From assembly GCA_947496535.1 (NCBI GenBank), contig CANMDE010000002.1:62001-126000 (forward strand): 64,000 nt of DNA, in the 5' to 3' direction. The notes under the pieces were generated by a model that ran no database searches, was not told the origin of the DNA, and saw nothing but the letters and a program-made list of their open reading frames with translations. Position numbers and translations under genes: made by a program. This stretch comes from an uncultured Paracoccaceae bacterium. Its GTDB lineage: Bacteria; Pseudomonadota; Alphaproteobacteria; Rhodobacterales; Rhodobacteraceae. This document shows, one piece after another, positions 63,301 to 64,000 of this stretch. Each line of letters starts with the position of its first letter. Within the stretch, counting starts at the first letter, position 1.

Positions 63301-63999
63301 CGGATCCCCGTCAGACGTCGCCGTGTTATGCACACCGCCCGCGTCAATCGCCGCCTGATCAAGCGTGTAAGTCGCCTCATAGGTGATAATCTCACCTGCA
63401 GCCAGAATACCGTCATTGTCGTCCACGCTGGTTGCCGCACGCGTGATCACCAAAGGCACATCAACAGCCGCACCCGTCCCGTCAGTTCCATAGGTCATGG
63501 TGTCCGTCGGCAAGGTCGCCGCCTGATCCAAGGCAACGGTACCCGTGTTCTCGACCGTAAAAGTGAAATCAATCGTATCGCCAACAGCAACGGGCGTGCT
63601 CAACGTCGAAGACGCCGATTTGGTCAGCTCCAATGCCGCTTCCGGACACTCATAGCCTTCCGTCTGGATCGGTCCCCAATTGGCCTGCGGATCAAGAACA
63701 ACAATGTTCAAATAGGTGAGCCCATCACCACCGCTTGGCACGGTGTAAGAAATGGGGAAGGTTGTTCCGTCTCCGGTCGCCCAGCCACGCCACCAACCGG
63801 TGCCCCCGCCATTAGTCGGATTGGACGTGATGATATTGCCACTCGAGTCCGTAACCCAATAGGTCAGCAACTCAAAACGCGTTCCATTTGTCGTGTCAAA
63901 GTTCAGCGTCTCACCCGGCAAACCATCAATCCGCGCCGTCGTCCGCCAAACCTCAGCCGCATCGGTCTGATCAGCAGCGTTGCCACTTACCGCAGTCAA
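57349..63999 (-). CDS. Giant acidic DUF11/DUF7507-repeat surface protein (5' end beyond the window)
   Basis: At least 2,216 residues are present; the frame is open to the right edge, where the first codon is an in-frame TTG, so the true start is outside. Order: an N-terminal beta domain (to about residue 120), four nearly identical 167-residue repeats (about 123-790) and six diverged repeats with TYTFxVTNTGN cores (about 791-1745). A CnaB/SdrD-like domain (ISGLVFVDNNPADSE) follows, then a DUF11 domain (PGLSLTKVALVDDVIIGQTVPYEIEA), a second SdrD-like domain (GKVFDDRNMNGYQDQYGE) and a C-terminal domain ending LVRQRMNAVEDLIRERWRGIGRYRLVIERTSMRLQ. Linkers are rich in DxDxDG. It has very few cysteines. 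It is co-transcribed with the beta-barrel gene. A cell-surface or secreted adhesin-like role is inferred. Confidence 0.85.
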   Translation of the reverse strand: MTAVSGNAADQTDAAEVWRTTARIDGLPGETLNFDTTNGTRFELLTYWVTDSSGNIITSNPTNGGGTGWWRGWATGDGTTFPISYTVPSGGDGLTYLNIVVLDPQANWGPIQTEGYECPEAALELTKSASSTLSTPVAVGDTIDFTFTVENTGTVALDQAATLPTDTMTYGTDGTGAAVDVPLVITRAATSVDDNDGILAAGEIITYEATYTLDQAAIDAGGVHNTATSDGDPVDATTGNPLALDPPAVDTSDNDTTGDGVDGVDDDSDGDGDPDTSNPTVVTLDPTPDLTLVKSAAATLSTPITVGDTIDFTFTVENTGNLALDQAATLPTDTMTYGTDGTGAAVDVPLVITRAATSADDNDGILAIGEIITYEGTYTLDQAAIDAGGVHNTAVSAGDPVDSVTGDPLTGVDSVEDTSDNDAAGDGTDGVDDDSDGDGDPDTSNPTVVTLDPTPDLTLVKSAAATLSTPIAVGDTIDFTFTVENTGNLALDQAATLPTDTMTYGTDGTGAAVDVPLVITRAATSADDNDGILAIDEIITYEGTYTLDQAAIDAGGVHNTATSAGDPVDSVTGDPLTGVDSVEDTSDNDATGDGTDGVDDDSDGDGDPDTSNPTVVTLDPTPDLTLVKSAAATLSTPIAVGDTIDFTFTVENTGNLALDQAATLPTDTMTYGTDGTGAAVDVPLVITRAATSADDNDGILAIGEIITYEGTYTLDQAAIDAGGVHNTAVSAGDPVDSVTGDPLADVPSVEATSDNDTTGDGIDGVDDNSDGDDDPTTSNPTVVALDQVSSLQLTKTVDEIVDVNGNGFTDEGDEVTWTFRVENTGNVSLTGIEITDSIATVSGGPIDLDAGDFDDTTFTASYTIDADDVAAGGVENTAEAEGFDPSGDPVTDVSDTGDGDETTNDDDLGEPGDPNGTGDDDGDPTNDPTVALFAPVADLSVIKSVSNVDDTNGNGQIDEGDVITYAFVVSNTGNVALEGVSLTDNDATVSGGPIDLAIGASDSTTFTATHALTDVDVANGGFENTARATGTAVDASGDPIDLGGSPLTATDDSDAGTEAQLDSDGNPVAVTDPEDTETEDLSGGTNGTTDDDPTVFFIPTPEITFVKTVGRVLDSNGDGVFGDEGDEIEYEFVVSNTGNTDLTGITIDDDLIDVDGGPIDLAIGESDSVTFTGTYVVTADDIDAGYVENTASASGEAALDGDPIFGPDGEPITTTDVSDSGTNADGSDVTDPETTETSDGEGDIDGDPTNDPTVISVPATALPALEVVKSITAIVDEDGSDTLTTGDTLTYTFTVTNTGNVDLVDVTVSDDRVAVAGSLSLAVGESGTLTASTTITAAEVEQGYVENTATAEGLAVNSAGDPILDPDSGEQLSASDTSDAGTDATVDAGGTPTAISDPAATETPDGDGVTNGDATDDPTVLLIPAPGISVVKSVETVADTNGDGLFGGEDDVITYTFVVTNTGNTPLSNVSVTDPTATVSGGPIDLAVGETNTSAFTATKTVTDDDITAGYVENEATAEGDAVDEDGNPILNLAGDPLSVTDDSDAGTDETGADITDPEGTETPDGEGNTDGQTDNDPTVVSVPANAEPEVSLIKSVFDVLDANDDGVLGNADDVVTYTFTVTNTGNVDLADVEVTDTLLGGVIATLPTLAVGETTTLVDTYTLTDVEEDQGYVENTASVEGQAVNSSGGPLLDPDTGAPITATDTSDSGTSSDATDLADPEAVETPDGSGETDGDPTNDPTVFVLQPSDAAISGLVFVDNNPADSESEDSDGADSDPEFVPGVDSGLSGYIVTLTNADGEELATTTSAADGTYLLEGFPIGTGYTLTFTDPESGEEIGSIEDLNFEDNLTYAEVDLAVARDIVPGLSLTKVALVDDVIIGQTVPYEIEAISTDGTAYGPVDVVDTLPSGLVYTPGTATVDGDVVEPDVSGNTLRFADLTVPADGSILITLNARVAGSATVGELTNSAEILDENGVALTETATATVTLTPEAVFDCSAVIGKVFDDRNMNGYQDQYGENAVSTRGVLTDQNVFTGKIGNEIAVVDQGEPGIPGVRLVTPTGTIITTDEYGRYSVPCAELPDSTGINFSLKLDTRSLPTGYRVTTENPRTMRLTAGIFTEMNFAASIGRVVDVDLTAAAFLPGTATPVDRLDTGLGRLLEQVKDTPSLMRLSYFETGGEDQALVRQRMNAVEDLIRERWRGIGRYRLVIERTSMRLQ
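61630..63633. repeat. Four tandem 501-bp repeats within the giant gene
   Basis: Landmark sequences recur every 501 bp exactly (for example TGTTATGCAC at 61821, 62322, 62823 and 63324). On the minus strand the units span 63633-63133, 63132-62632, 62631-62131 and 62130-61630. Each encodes 167 residues: a DUF11-type beta domain (FTFTVENTGNLALDQAATLPTDTMTYGTDGTG) and an acidic linker (DGVDDDSDGDGDPDTSNPT). The copies differ at few positions, so recent duplication or gene conversion is likely. Confidence 0.95.
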
Positions 64000-64000
64000 G

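Noticed and set aside
58614..63440. Many overlapping plus- and minus-strand frames within the giant repeat gene, some repeating
   Set aside because: They are alternative frames of the 501-bp and diverged repeats. Their own repetition follows from the DNA repeat, not from selection.
61630..63633. Regular repeats considered as a CRISPR-like array
   Set aside because: The period is 501 bp, the whole unit is coding and near identical, and there are no short repeats with unique spacers.

Overview
The window looks like chromosomal DNA of a marine Roseobacter-group alphaproteobacterium (Rhodobacteraceae). The basis is gene content and order: chvI-chvG-hprK-rapZ-EIIA(Man)-HPr opposite pckA, etfBA, PduO-type adenosyltransferase, methylsuccinyl-CoA dehydrogenase, malyl-CoA/beta-methylmalyl-CoA lyase, ftsEX-plsC, argH-lysA-TIGR02302, ybbN-LON-Trm112 and rbfA/dapB. 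I saw no tRNA, rRNA, CRISPR array or insertion sequence. Only the two ends are truncated genes: a DadA-like oxidoreductase on the left and a giant surface protein on the right.

Layout. 1-2.2 kb holds a FAD oxidoreductase (partial), a divergent winged-helix regulator, a racemase-like protein, and a small decayed patch with the tail of a VOC-family gene and a 5'-truncated TIR-like gene. 2.2-6.5 kb carries secreted proteins on the minus strand: a Tat-exported PhoX-like phosphatase and a three-gene set with YHYH, PEBP and a small exported protein. 6.8-16.2 kb carries parC, an SH3 protein, an SDR, a HIG1 protein, the cobalamin adenosyltransferase, etfBA, a DUF6473-like gene, hbdA and an acyltransferase. 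16.2-22.6 kb is a compact regulatory block: HPr, EIIA, RapZ, short HprK, ChvG, ChvI, then divergent pckA.

22.6-36.3 kb is rich in carbon and sulfur metabolism: TauE/SafE exporter, methylsuccinyl-CoA dehydrogenase, recO, a TetR/AhpD pair, mercaptopyruvate sulfurtransferase coupled to an aminotransferase, an MttB homologue without pyrrolysine, a beta-hydroxyacid dehydrogenase, malyl-CoA lyase and accA. 36.3-52.5 kb holds PPOX, plsC, ftsX, ftsE, a zinc-ribbon protein, the large TIGR02302 membrane protein, lysA, argH, tlpA, yqgE, a DsbD-alpha-like protein, Trm112, LON, ybbN, Nudix, a phosphodiester glycosidase, rbfA and dapB. Many neighbours overlap by 1-4 bases (ATGA, TGATG or GTGA), indicating translational coupling.

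The last 10 kb is the most unusual part: a minus-strand two-gene unit. The first gene encodes an acidic repeat protein of more than 2,200 residues, with four nearly identical 167-residue repeats (exactly 501 bp each), six diverged DUF11/DUF7507-like repeats, SdrD/CnaB-like domains and a conserved-looking C-terminal domain. Twelve bases later comes a 1,176-residue protein with a signal peptide and a predicted outer-membrane beta-barrel, followed by a strong terminator. I propose this as a candidate outer-membrane display or secretion pair; its function is not evident from sequence.

Metabolically, EtfAB, methylsuccinyl-CoA dehydrogenase, 3-hydroxybutyryl-CoA dehydrogenase, B12 adenosyltransferase, malyl-CoA lyase, AccA and PckA are consistent with acetyl-CoA assimilation by the ethylmalonyl-CoA pathway plus gluconeogenesis. 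The signature enzymes crotonyl-CoA carboxylase/reductase and ethylmalonyl-CoA mutase are not in this window.
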